64,000 bases of DNA from contig CM067062.1 of assembly GCA_033980235.1 (NCBI GenBank), positions 17,700,301-17,764,300 of the forward strand, given 5' to 3'. Under the pieces are notes generated by a model, which was not told where the DNA came from, ran no database searches, and saw only the letters and a program-made list of their open reading frames with translations. A program made the position numbers and the translations under genes. The DNA is from Diadema setosum. Its lineage: Eukaryota > Echinodermata > Echinoidea > Diadematoida > Diadematidae. The first letter of the stretch is position 1. Each line of letters begins with the position of its first letter. Shown piece by piece: positions 11,258 through 21,827 of this stretch.

Positions 11258-11910
11258 GTACGTTTATCAACTCACTTCTGGCGCAGAATTAAGGTTTCCA
11301 AACAACTTTTAGGGAGTATTGAGGCATTGATAAACGCAAACCTGTTTTGATTAGGTGAAGTTAGAAATGCGTTTCTGAAATGCAAAAAAAGTGTGATCGC
11401 AAATGCGTATGAGCCAGAAATGCACTTCTGTAGGGTTGATAAATGCAAAGTAGTTTTGAAATGCATTCATAGCTTGGACCTGCCCACACCAAGAAGCACT
11501 GCCAACTACACATCACGACTCGTCGGGTCAAACTACACAATGGAGCTGCAATGTGACGAGGCTTGCTTGACTCACGATAGAGATGATAAACGCAACAGCT
11601 CGAGAAATGCAATCTGAAAGGCCTTTCCAAATGTATTTTGATAGTGGGTATTGAAATGTGATGTGGTGGTACGACATTTGCTCCTGAGACAATTGCTTCC
11701 CTCTTATTTTCTCCAAGGACTTAGGGTTAAGATTAGGGTGTGATAGAGACTTAGGTTTTGTTTGGTGTGAGGATTAGGATTAGGTTTAGGGTTACGTTTG
11801 TCTGTAAAAGTTATGTTTGGCTTAGAGTGTAGATATTTCATGGGAGCAATTGTCACAGGAGTAAATGTCATGGAACTGTTTCAAACATGGGACAGATGAT
11901 AAACGCAGCC
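11258..11910. repeat. segment with recurring GATAAACGCA words (possible larger element)
   Basis: The word GATAAACGCA occurs at 11329, 11585 and 11898, with GATAAATGCA at 11438 and an inverted copy (CGTTTATCAA) at 11261. AAATGC words are also over-represented. The outer inverted and direct arrangement suggests the edges of a mobile element interrupted by the nested TTAGGG-type MITE. I do not recognise the family. Confidence 0.4.
11672..11870. mobile_element. TTAGGG-carrying MITE
   Basis: The left arm CGACATTTGCTCCTGAGACA, continuing AATTGCT, is the inverse of the right arm AGCAATTGTCACAGGAGTAA, continuing ATGTC. The interior (11721-11796) is a degenerate TTAGGGTTAAGATTAGGG-like tract. I recall similar TTAGGG-bearing MITEs from marine invertebrates, so the telomere-like motif belongs to the element and is not a telomere. 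Confidence 0.75.
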
Positions 11911-12640
11911 ATATATCATGCTTAAAAGTACTGGGTAATTCCTAACATTAATACCCCTAAAATAGTGACCACCCCCTCCACATATCTGATAAGCAAGGGC
12001 ATCTATCTTGGGGTATCCACCTCATCGTCTTGGCATGAATGACGTGAGAAATGATGACGCAGGGAAATGTATCATAGGAATACAAACAGGATACATGCAG
12101 GTGGTGCTGGCAAAGAAGGCTGAACTTTGAAAAGTTCAAGAGGTCAATGGTAGGTCTACACCCTCCCCCCTCCTCCTGATTCTAGTCACGTATGCTATGA
12201 TGCATGGTGCGATTTGACCATAAAGGTTAACAGCACTGTTACCTCAACGAGTGGGTTACCTTAATAAAACATAAAATAACACAAAGTTAACAAATTGGTG
12301 TGATCTAAAGCAAGAGACTGATGCCCCCAAACTATCACCTCTTAAAATGACTTGAAATCCACTTACGAGACCCTTATGGAACTCTGATGCATTGATCACG
12401 CAAGCATAAAATCTCTAAAAATTGGAGTCTATTTCTTATGTAAGTAAATTTGCATTGGCGGTTCAGTATTTTTCCATTTCTGGTGTACATTAACAAAGAA
12501 AGAAGGGTCACCTTGACACAAACTATTCTCCATATCAACTTTGATTGACATGAGTTATCGGAGACAAGGCAATGATCAAACACACAGAGATTAGAGTAGT
12601 GTTTATTTGTGGTGTGTGTATGTGTTTGCGAGTGCTGTGT
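11911..12640. other. unassigned intergenic
   Basis: Ordinary sequence without a recognised gene or repeat family. Confidence 0.5.
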
Positions 12641-12642
12641 GT

Positions 12643-12644
<2 letters not shown>

Positions 12645-12676
<32 letters not shown>

Positions 12677-12697
12677 GGGGGGGGGGGGGGGGGGGGG
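12645..12697. repeat. (CA)n followed by G23
   Basis: A CA array runs directly into a pure G run at 12675-12697. This gives the Cys/Val-rich and Pro/Gly-rich pseudo-frames on both strands. Confidence 0.97.
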
Positions 12698-12965
12698 TAA
12701 GTCCAAACAAAACAGGACATATATTTACACATCTCTCTTTCTTGCCTCAATTTAACCACACTGCTAAAGCAAGCCAAGTTCAGCTACAAATAAAATTTTC
12801 ATTCACCTCTACAGAATGTTATCTCTTTCGTTCTTGTTTTTATCTCTTTCATTCTTTTTATATATCCATATATGGAGACTTGTCACCATATCTTTTTGTT
12901 TCTCTTGTCAATTCCCCCCCCCCCCTGTCTTGACACCTCACAAGCCAACCCTTATCTATCAAGTG
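12698..12965. other. unassigned AT-rich/T-rich spacer
   Basis: T-rich sequence with a C-run near 12914. No feature recognised. Confidence 0.4.
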
Positions 12966-12974
12966 TCTGATAGT

Positions 12975-13235
12975 GTGTTATGAGCTGATCAACGAGATAC
13001 CATTGAAAATGGATTATTTTCGCCGACATTATCGCGGCTCGCTGTGTTGGCGGAGGCGGCAAACAGACAAGAATACAGCCGGGGATATGGCGGTCGATAG
13101 CATAATCATTATAACGTGTCGGGAGCATAGTCGTGGGTTTTATCAGTCACTGATAAACCAGCCACTCATCACGGTAAGGTCTTCTCCTATCACACCCAGG
13201 CAAGGTTCCGACGAGGAGATTATTGCAAATATTTG
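12975..13235. promoter_or_regulatory. candidate conserved non-coding block with GATA palindrome
   Basis: CpG-rich repeat-free block with GGATTA at 13011-13016 (Otx/Gsc-type core), CGCCGACATTATCGCGG, TAATCATTATAACG, and the 19-base near-perfect palindrome TTTATCAGTCACTGATAAA at 13138-13156, which holds two divergent TGATAA (GATA-factor consensus) sites. Flanks are AT-rich. Regulatory role inferred. Confidence 0.42.
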
Positions 13236-13735
13236 AATATTTGTGGCTCTCAAACTTTAACCCCTTCAGGATTCATTTTATTATACCTTTTAGACTCATC
13301 TTACCTAACACCTGACTACATATAATGTAGAATTAGAAAAGCGGGTGAGGGGGGGGGGGGAGGGAAACTGAAAAATGTGTCCATGCAGGGCTTTGTCATT
13401 TAATAGTAAGGCTTGCATGATGGATCCAAAATGGTGAAAAATACATGCGTGTGACTGCATTACCGAAGGATTTGATTGTGCTTCCTTTTTTGCTGTTGTT
13501 GTTTTTGGTTTTCTTCTAATGACAACATAATTATACTTCTCTTCAAAAAAAATTATTCCCAGAGAGATATCATAATTGGGGAAAAATGGAAATCAGAACC
13601 CTAGGACATAGGCAATATGAAGACAGATAAAGACTGACAAATATGAATTGCATATAGATGTAATGTTAGAAGAAACAAAGGGAGTGTTAGGGGAAAAAAA
13701 AAAACAAACCTCGAACCCAGCATCCAAAAATTGCT
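13236..13735. other. unassigned AT-rich intergenic
   Basis: Contains a G11 run near 13350 and A-runs. No gene recognised. Confidence 0.5.
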
Positions 13736-13739
13736 ACAT

Positions 13740-13860
13740 GTAGCGTTTTGGCGCAGCGATACGTTAAATTTGACAGGGTCAAATTAAGAGCACAGCAGGG
13801 CTACGGAAATGGCACTAATACGCAATTATGACATGGCAATATTGCCGTGGGCATGGTGAC
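13740..13860. promoter_or_regulatory. small candidate regulatory block
   Basis: Short high-complexity segment with a perfect 12-bp palindrome GGCAATATTGCC at 13835-13846 beside a CGCAATTATG word. Low confidence. Confidence 0.22.
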
Positions 13861-14735
13861 CGAACTATGGTTGAAAAAAAAAGAGAGAGAGAGAGGAGGA
13901 GTAGCATGTTAGATTCTCTTATGCCTGGATCCCTTAACCCCTTCTCTCTCATCCTTCCGTGAGACCAGTATGGACACCCCAATGTGACAGCCAGGAGGTT
14001 AAGACAAATTGTCAGGTGTCCAGTGATGGGCAGAAAAGAAACAAAACGCAGGTTCAAATTTGGGATGGGGTAAGAGCTGGAAGACGAAAGAGAAAATGGA
14101 GCATGGAGGTCGATGCCGCGGGAGATTGAAAGATTTGGAGCTCAATCACAGACAAAATTTGGCAGGGGCGGAGCAACAACTCAGAAAGTATAAGGACAAG
14201 AGATAACGTATAAACAGGGATGACCAATATGCACAAATGGAATGAGAGGAAAGCGATTAGCTCTGGACCATCGAATGGCAAAAATATAAAAAACAAGAAG
14301 AAGGAAATGATAGTAGAAGCATTTGATTAAAGGTAAATATCATCCTACAGCATGAGGGCTGGAACCTAGGCACAAATATTTCCACAAACAACTAAGCCGA
14401 GGTCTATGTTCATTACAGAATCTGACAGACGGAATGTAAAGGACACAGCAAACCCACATGCCAATTAAAGGTCTTTCCCAATGCAAGACATATGGAAGTC
14501 ACATGAAAACATGTCATTAATTACTGTCAAACATACGATACATAGTACCTGGCACACATGGAATAGAGAGAGAACGAGTTTGAAGCCTTCTGTCAAAAAG
14601 AACTGAATTTGACTGTTTTTTTCTCCCCCAAACCCCAATATTATTATTTTTTCTCCCCAGAAGCAGCTAAAAGAGCTGTACACCCCCCCCCCCCCCCCAG
14701 GAATCTGGATCCCTGAATCAACAACAGCTGTCACA
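13861..14735. other. unassigned intergenic, purine-biased
   Basis: GA-biased segments and a C16 tract at 14683-14698. The minus-strand frames (80-89 codons) lack motifs. Confidence 0.45.
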
Positions 14736-14739
14736 CCGA

Positions 14740-15300
14740 ATTTGTTGGGCTCGCGTGATTGAGTACAAAACCCCCTCGAAATGAGTTAATACTTTTGGGC
14801 TTGCTGGGCTGCCCGGACCGACCGGGATGAAAACAAAATTCAACTATATATCAGTGCTAATCTCATTATGGCTTCATCTGGAGTTTGACGGGCATGGCCA
14901 GCAGAAGGAATAACAGCAGGGAAATTATTGAGGGTTTCCGCCCGGTGGAAACGCGCCAAATAAATCAATGTGATTTAACAAATTTGGCCGGATTAGTCCG
15001 TAACAAAGCTCGGTGGATCCGCCGAGGGAAGAGATTACAAGCATGCATCTGTCTGTTGATGTGGGTTTATCTTGTCAAATGGGCTTCAAGTGCGAAGCAG
15101 ACACAGCGATATATTGTCTTGCGTGCAACACTCAAGGGTTCTTCTTGCTTTCACTCCCTGGAGTATTTCTTCGACAACTGTCTCGAGAGGGGTGGGGTAC
15201 GGGGTTCGCGCCGCGCATTGAGGAAAAGCATAATTAGCCACCGCAGCATTGATTCCAAAAAGTGCAACTGACGTGTCGCATGGAATTACTGTCACTGCCG
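14740..15300. promoter_or_regulatory. large candidate conserved non-coding block
   Basis: About 560 bp of dense unique sequence with GCTAATCTCATTATGG near 14855, GGAAATTATTGAGG, CCAAATAAATCAATG, CGGATTAGTCC (Otx-type GGATTA), AACAAAG (Sox/TCF-type) and many CpGs. The 128-codon plus-strand frame has no known domain, and a shifted second frame overlaps it, so coding is not favoured. Enhancer-like role inferred. Confidence 0.42.
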
Positions 15301-16060
15301 TTTTGGGCCGAGCTCTTTAAAGCACAGGGATGAATGGCTCCCCCTCCGCATCCCTTCTTCCAACGGATCCGGATTACATCAGTGTGAGAGTTCTATCATC
15401 TATTCCGTGATCAGGCTTTTATTTGGTGTTGGATCCCTGGGGAATCCCCCCTCCCTCCTCTTTTTTTTTCTTCCTCCCAAACCGTCATCCCCAAACCTCT
15501 TTCAGAAAGAGAGGCTCTGAAACTATCGCAGAAGCCCCCTTGGGGGATTTTCGCGCCCACCGGGCCGTGACTGAAAAGCAACATTAGCAATGGACAAGCA
15601 CAAATTGGAGGCAATCCTGAAATGATATCCACTCTCCCCCGAGCTGGCAAGAGATGCCCCGTGGTGGGGGCGTAGCTGCCTGCGGCGGCGCTCGCCACAC
15701 ACGCAGATGGCAGGGCCCATCGGTTAGAGCCTCATGGGGCTGAAGCCGCGGGTAAGCCCCCGCTAAGCCCCCCCTCTATGGCCGAGTGAGACTGGCGGCT
15801 AAGCCCTTTAATCGCCTTTGTTGGCTTTGGGTAATGGAAAGGTGTCATCGCGCCGACAAATGAGAAGGTCTGGGGGATTACCTCGCGCTCTTGATCCATC
15901 TCCATCAGGCAGGGGATGAGAGAGGAATGGCGGAGGAGAGAAAGAGGCAGAGTGCTGAGAAAGGGGAGAGAGGGAGAGATTACAGCCTCACGTTGCCACG
16001 GTGATGACCACTTCATCCGGGCAAAAAAAAAAAGGGGGGTTGTGGTCGGCGACGAGTGAT
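15301..16060. promoter_or_regulatory. large GC-rich candidate conserved non-coding block
   Basis: The continuation of the preceding block is GC-richer, with CpG clusters (15540-15790), CCTTTAATCGCC, CTTTGTTGGC and an X-box-like half palindrome GTTGCCACGGTGAT near 15992. Local T-runs and C-runs near 15450 break it. No coding domain in the overlapping minus-strand frames. Confidence 0.38.
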
Positions 16061-16840
16061 ATCAACACAGCAGGAAAGGGTGTAATACAATGCCGTCTGT
16101 ACGGTACGGTGATGGGAGTCTCTGATAGCATACAGCCTGTATCACCATTTTGATAGCACGGATGCAATATCGTGTTCTAGTTACCATCAAGGTACCACTA
16201 TCATCCGTTACTCTTTATCAGGTACTCAAAATGTAAGAACAAACATGTGTTATGTTCTCATGACTTTAATCAAGACAATGCTTGAGGTATATCATATGCA
16301 GCCTTTGCAATTGCATGGCTGTCTTTGAGGACTCAAAGGGAGTCTTACTCTCACACAACAGGAAGCAGTGAAGTAGGTTTGTGCAATAAGGAACAATACA
16401 ATAATGTGTTAGAATTTTGCACATTTCCGTTACTTTGCAGACTGCAGGATCTAGATGTCGCAACACCTACAAGTATGTATGTTCGCTGTCAAACATTTTA
16501 TATACGAGTGAGCTTTACTTACTTATCCATTTGATTCAGATTGGCATCAGAACGGCATGTGTAAAATGGATAGGAAAGTAAAGCAATCCGAAGTAGATAC
16601 GAACTTGAGATGGGACAAGTTGAATTTACATGCACTATAAAGGAAATATCAGTGGAAGCACTGTGATGATCAATGGCATAATCCAAAAATGGCTAAAAAT
16701 GACCTATGAGAGAAGTTCACTGATGCCACAACGCTTTGGAAGAGGTACGATGACTAGTATTTCAGAGGACTGGTGATGCAGCGGTGAGTCAAGGCCCGAT
16801 AACAATCTATAGAGGAACCCCGTTTCAGAAGGTGGGCTGG
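16061..16840. other. unassigned intergenic
   Basis: Mixed composition, no repeat family recognised, no exon supported. Confidence 0.45.
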
Positions 16841-16924
16841 TGTGAACAAGTCTACTCACTCCTGGCTTTCCATGCTTTATTTGAAGATGCTTAGGGGGAG
16901 CTTAGCGGAGGGTGACACTGGATT

Positions 16925-17165
16925 AGGGGCACAGGGGAGAGGTGCTGATGTCATCTCCTCCGTCTCCAAGGAGAGACGGGGAGGAATGAGGAAGAGGAGA
17001 GGATGCGGGTTAGAGAGAAGGGAGAGATGGGGGGGGGGTGGACAGGAGATGGAAAGGGATAGATTTGCACAAGGTGGACTGACAGAAGAGACAAGAATGA
17101 TGAAGGAAGAGAATGAGAAGAAGAATACGAAGATGGACAGTAAGGAGGGGACGAAGGACAAGATG
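16925..17165. repeat. polypurine-rich tract
   Basis: About 240 bases dominated by G and A (GAGGA, GAAGA, G9). The charged Glu/Arg/Lys frame on plus and the Ser/Leu/Pro frames on minus come from this bias. Confidence 0.7.
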
Positions 17166-17299
17166 AAAGAAGCAGGCTGGATGCCTTAAAGATAAAAACA
17201 AACACCCAAATGAACACTAAAAACAACAAACAGAGCAAAATAAGGAGGGAATGTACCCAAATACAAAATGTACATTTTGCACATGCCCAACACATAAAA

Positions 17300-17400
17300 T
17301 GTTGATGTTGATGATGATGATGACGATGATGGCGATGATATCGACGATGATGATGTTGATGTTGATGATGTTGATGATGATGATGATGATGATGATGATA
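17300..17400. repeat. (GAT)n trinucleotide repeat
   Basis: Imperfect GAT/GTT triplets followed by a perfect GAT run. Gives Met-, His- and Ile-rich artefact frames. Confidence 0.95.
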
Positions 17401-17435
17401 GGCCGAGACTGGCTCAAAGAGATGATGCAAGAATG

Positions 17436-17458
17436 CACACACACACACACACACACAC
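17436..17458. repeat. (CA)n microsatellite
   Basis: Short perfect CA run. Confidence 0.95.
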
Positions 17459-17459
17459 T

Positions 17460-18047
17460 GAAGAGTGAGAAAGGGAGGTAGAAAATGGAAGAACTGAATG
17501 AGGGCCCATTGACGGCAGAAGGTGGTATCTCCAAAAAAAAAAATTGTCATGATGAAGGGAGGGGGAGAACTAACTGAGCTCTCGCCCTCAGAAGTTTTTT
17601 TTTTTTTTTTCTTGGAAATACATCTGCCTCTGGGGGAAAAAAATTGAAATTCCGAGATTTATTTGAAATGGACTCTGGATTGCTGCTAAAAACTGGGCAA
17701 ATCCCACCACAATCTGTGACAGCTGATTGCCCAGAAAATAACAGGAGTCATGCACAATTACCTGATGGTTGCCTAGGTTATTTGTCACTTGTGGAAGGGA
17801 AAGGAGAGAGGGTGGGGGAGGGGGAGGTATTGGGATAGGGTGATGAAGGGAAAGAATGATTGGGGTTTAAGGGGCTCAGTTATTTTCACTGTATTTTCAC
17901 TGTATCTCATCGATACCCAGCTGATCCTTCCGCTTACACAGAAGACTCGCTTTCAGCCACATGCCTGAAATATCTGTCTCTTCTACCCTTCAGTCAGAAA
18001 AAACTATAGCCCAGTTGGGACTTATTCTTCAATATAAAACCCTACTA
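17460..18047. other. unassigned intergenic
   Basis: T17 run at about 17595 and ordinary sequence. No gene recognised. Confidence 0.45.
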
Positions 18048-18194
18048 CAGCCCATTTCATAAAACTTGTCATCAGTGACAAGTTGTCATAGATGTGACAA
18101 GCTACTGAAATCCTTGCATCTGATTGGCTGAGAGTAAATTTGTCATAGAAATGTGGCAGTTGTCACTAATGACAAGCTTTATGAAATGGGCCCC
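18048..18194. mobile_element. MITE family F, copy 1
   Basis: A 147-bp foldback: the left arm CCCATTTCATAAAACTTGTC is the inverse of the right arm GACAAGCTTTATGAAATGGG. The core at 18108-18134 contains CATCTGATTGGCTGAGAG and is identical over 27 bases to the core of the copy at 53586-53735, although the arms have diverged. Confidence 0.82.
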
Positions 18195-18199
18195 ATGTG

Positions 18200-19475
18200 A
18201 CCTACAACCACAAACACAGTCCTCACGAGGCCTTCATATTACCTGACATTTCCCTGTATATGGAATTATGTTCTCTCCTTTGGATAAAAGCCCATGAAAA
18301 CCAGCAATTCTTAGCTCTATGTATACTTCACAAATAATCCATGAAGGAAACAAACAAAAGAAACAAAAATAAAAACATACATACCACGTCAATGAAAAAG
18401 TGCATTTAAGAACCAATAACACATAGTGAGTCTGTGACCTACATTGTGTACACCCTTGACATACACTCTAATAGGTACAGTAAGTTTCAGCAATCAAAAC
18501 AAATTTCATAAACTGAGTTTGTAACCAAATGAAATATGAGTTTATCAAATTATATATTACTTTGTGGTAAAGTAAATAACAAATATGTGCAAAACTACCT
18601 TGAGACTGCTTCATGTGTCTTAGATAAAACAGTATCTCACTATGCGATGCTATATAACATGCGAACTTATTCTCATATCAAAAATCCACACAAAATAATA
18701 AATTATACAGGAGAAAAATGGCATCATAAATCAAAACAGAGCATTACTAACAAAGTTGGCCTTTGAAGACAGTTCGAGTACAATTACAGAACACTAAAAT
18801 TGGCAGATTGTTTAGCATGCCAAAAAGAGCTCATCAAATTGAAAGACAGCCATTAAATTGTCTCTATTTTATTGATCTCTATCTTTGGCAAAATGCTGAA
18901 AGGGAGGAGGGGAGGGGGTTCTACAAATCAACATAATCATGAACCTAGTTTTCTCACATATTTTTACAGTCTAAGTTGTGCAAAGTAAACATATCTAAAA
19001 CATCACGGAAAATTAGCATTGGTGCACACAGTCTTAAAGTAATCACTGGAATTGCTGAGACTTGGGGGGAAATAACCTTTCAAATGATTGCTGATGGCTA
19101 AGGTAAAACAGCTTCAAAATCATGCCGAAACTGATACCCTACTGGCAAACACAGTTACACAGATTCAGCCCCATCAACTTTGAGAGACAGGCATATACTA
19201 ATCAGGATGAAGAGCGAGAGAGAAAAAAAAAGAAAAAAAAAATAATCAGAGCCTTGATCAAGACTATTGACATTCAACTTTCCCCCCAGGAGCCCATTAC
19301 TTATAGCCTACATGGAAATGTCAGCGCGAGACAGGAGACTATGTATTCATATTCAGCAGAGCAATATTTTCATGATCACAGAAAATATGAGAATGCCCCG
19401 AGCAGCAAATGTGGAAGTTATGGTAATGGCATAGGAAAAATTGTCCTCATGAAAAAAAAAAAAATAAATGTTGAG
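18200..19475. other. unassigned AT-rich intergenic
   Basis: About 1.3 kb of AT-rich DNA with A-runs near 19217-19240 and 19452. No gene, RNA or repeat family recognised. Confidence 0.5.
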
Positions 19476-19484
19476 TCAAAATAA

Positions 19485-19800
19485 TTTGCACACGTGGCGA
19501 GAAAAAACGCAAATCCATTAAACGGCACAGAGTGTGGAAGACCAATTTGGAAGCGATCTATCAGCATGGCCCCAAACAGCATGCCAATTTCGCTGACCCC
19601 CCATCGCAGCACAGCACAAAAGAGATGCATAATGTAAAATTGATTTCTCCGGGGAGCTGCGATTCCAATTACGCACAGCCTGACTGGCTGCAGAGAACGT
19701 GGAAGCACCGATGCGAACGAGAGAGCGAGCGAGTGTCGGTGTGATTGTACGTGTTCCCCCAAACTGCCAACTCTGCGGGGGGCCATTATTCATTCACATT
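19485..19800. promoter_or_regulatory. candidate conserved non-coding block
   Basis: CpG-bearing unique block with CGCAAATCCATTAAACGG, a POU-type word ATGCATAAT at 19625-19633 followed by AAATTGATT, and TCCAATTACGC near 19664. Frames are open on both strands but motif-free. Regulatory function inferred. Confidence 0.4.
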
Positions 19801-20498
19801 ATACTTTGAGGAATTTCTCCACACGCCATGGGTCTGTACATGACTTATGTGGCGAGGAGTGTCATGAAAAACGAAAAGAACCGTGCCTGCACACTCATTC
19901 AAGGTCAAAGGTCAACATGCAACAGATGCATTCATCCCAGTATTTGAAACCACTACAGGTGGGTGATGTCTTTTCCATAAACAAAAGGGGTCGAGGCTAT
20001 TGTGAGAAAAACATTCATATTTGGAGATGGCATCAATCAAAAGTGATATTGGAAACATTATGGCAGCAAAACTTCCTGTTTTGAGAGCTCTATTTATTTT
20101 TATTATTACTCTTTTTATTTCTATTATTACCAAAACATTGCCAAGCACCCGTTCCTCGTACCCATGCCAAAAAGGAACATGGTTGGTAGAGCATCTCACC
20201 CTAGGATGCAGACTTTACCCATCGCCAGACAGAAATGACATCCAGGACTTGGATCTTGCATCAATGCTCATCCTGACTTTTTCTTCTTACTTTGTACTAT
20301 TTCCACGATGTCACCCGCCCCCCCCCCCCCATATCAGATACTCTATATGACGTTTGCTTAACCCTCGTCACTTTCTACATCATACTACCCTTCAGGCCAG
20401 AAAAGGCAAATACGTACACACACGACGAGTTTGGTGATATGTTTCTGACACGCATAGACTCTTTAACAGCATAGTGGATGATAGAGTGGCTGATAAAG

Positions 20499-20500
<2 letters not shown>
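19801..20500. other. unassigned intergenic
   Basis: Near 20180-20215 there is a tRNA D-arm-like string (TTGGTAGAGCATCTCACC), but no B box or T arm follows, so no RNA gene is called. The rest is unremarkable. Confidence 0.4.

Positions 20501-20507
<7 letters not shown>

Positions 20508-20550
<43 letters not shown>
20508..20550. repeat. (GT)n microsatellite
   Basis: Perfect GT run of about 21 units, followed by G8. Confidence 0.96.
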
Positions 20551-20552
<2 letters not shown>

Positions 20553-20689
20553 TGGGGGGGGGTGGGTGGAATGGAAAGAGAGAAATAACAGACAGAGTAG
20601 AAAAGGATAAGCATCGATACCACTGGATAGGAAGCTAACATGCACTACAGTATCTGTCATCATGTTATTACTGTTGGACCCTGGTGGCA

Positions 20690-21025
20690 TTACCCCTTCA
20701 TCCCTTCAATATCTATGCTAATTGATCCATACCATCCATAATCCAGTCACCGCAGGAACTTCTTATAGCATAAAGGTCTCCTAACTCTCGATTCCAGGAA
20801 GATCTGTGCTGACATATCGCTTTTCAATCACCCCGGTCAAGTTTATCCATTTCCTGGTAAATCCTTTCTTATAACTAACTACCTACCTCGCAAGCCCACT
20901 GTGGCCATTTGGAATAATGGAGTGCAGCGGCTTGGCTTCCGAGTCAATTTTCTTAACCTCTATTTTTCGTGTGTTTACGCATAATTAGCTTGCTCGCAAG
21001 CCAACCGAATATATCCAAAGGGAGG
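20690..21025. promoter_or_regulatory. candidate conserved non-coding block
   Basis: Repeat-free segment, strongest at 20880-21020, with CTAATTGATCC, CCATAATCC, GTTTACGCATAATTAGC near 20980 and TTGCTCGCAAGCCAACCG. It ends immediately before MITE family D copy 1. Regulatory role inferred. Confidence 0.35.
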
Positions 21026-21037
21026 TGGGCTCTGTGC

Positions 21038-21601
21038 TTAAAGGACAAGTTCACCTTTACAAACATAAGGATTGAGAGAATGCAGCAATATTAGTAGAAC
21101 ACATCAGTGAAAATTTGAGGAAAATTGGACAATCAATGCAAAAGTTATGAATTTAAAAAATTTTTGAGTTGGAACCGCTGGATGAGGAGACTACTAAGGC
21201 TCGTGATGTCATATGAGTACAACAGTATAAAGAAAATGTAAAGAAAATTCAACATATTTTCACTTTTTTCGCATAATAAAAGAGCATTTGACTTGCCTCT
21301 TTCTAAAGGCAATGGGAATAATATTACCCATAACATATGTCAGTAACAAGTCAAGGGAATGTGTACTTTTTTTAAAAGATGAAATTTTGTGAAATTCTCT
21401 TTATATTTTCCTTATATTGTATGCATGTGACATCATACACTGCAGTAGTCTTCTAATCCAGCAGTGACTGCACAAAAACTTCAAAAATTCATAACTTTTG
21501 AAACGGATTGTCCGATTTTCCTCAAACTTTCAATGATGTGTTCTACTAATATTGCTACATTTTCTCAATCCTTATGTTAATGAAGGTGAACTTGTCCTTA
21601 A
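21038..21601. mobile_element. MITE family D, copy 1 (TTAA ends)
   Basis: A 564-bp foldback flanked by TTAA on both sides. The left end AAGGACAAGTTCACCTT and the inverted right end are identical over 17 bases and match again inward (AACATAAGGATTGAG, AGCAATATTAGTAGAACACA). The interior has ATGTCATATG/ATGACATCAT words and no coding potential. A truncated, diverged copy lies at 35646-36149. Confidence 0.88.
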
Positions 21602-21827
21602 GATTGCTGGTTCACGTGGTGGTGATATAAAGGAAACGAGTTTCATTGCTTATCCTTTGCTGAATGCATCCTGAAAGAACTAGAAATGTCGCTACAGCGA
21701 CTTGTTATACCCCCGCCAAACAACATTTCATAAGCTTTGGTCAAAACAACATTTGATAAGCTTTGGTCAAAAAACTGAGGAAGTAGTTAAATCCGCAAGA
21801 TCTTTCCTTGATCTTCTGCCATTAATA

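Noticed and set aside
11721..11796. Interstitial telomere repeat
   Set aside because: Degenerate and enclosed by the inverted arms of a MITE, so it is better explained as element sequence.
18108..18134. Ultraconserved enhancer shared between two loci
   Set aside because: Both copies lie at the centre of palindromic MITEs, so common descent as a mobile element is the simpler explanation (the core's conservation is still reported as a finding).
20180..20215. tRNA gene or SINE head (TTGGTAGAGCATCTCACC)
   Set aside because: D-arm-like only. No B box, T arm or acceptor partner follows within 150 bp.
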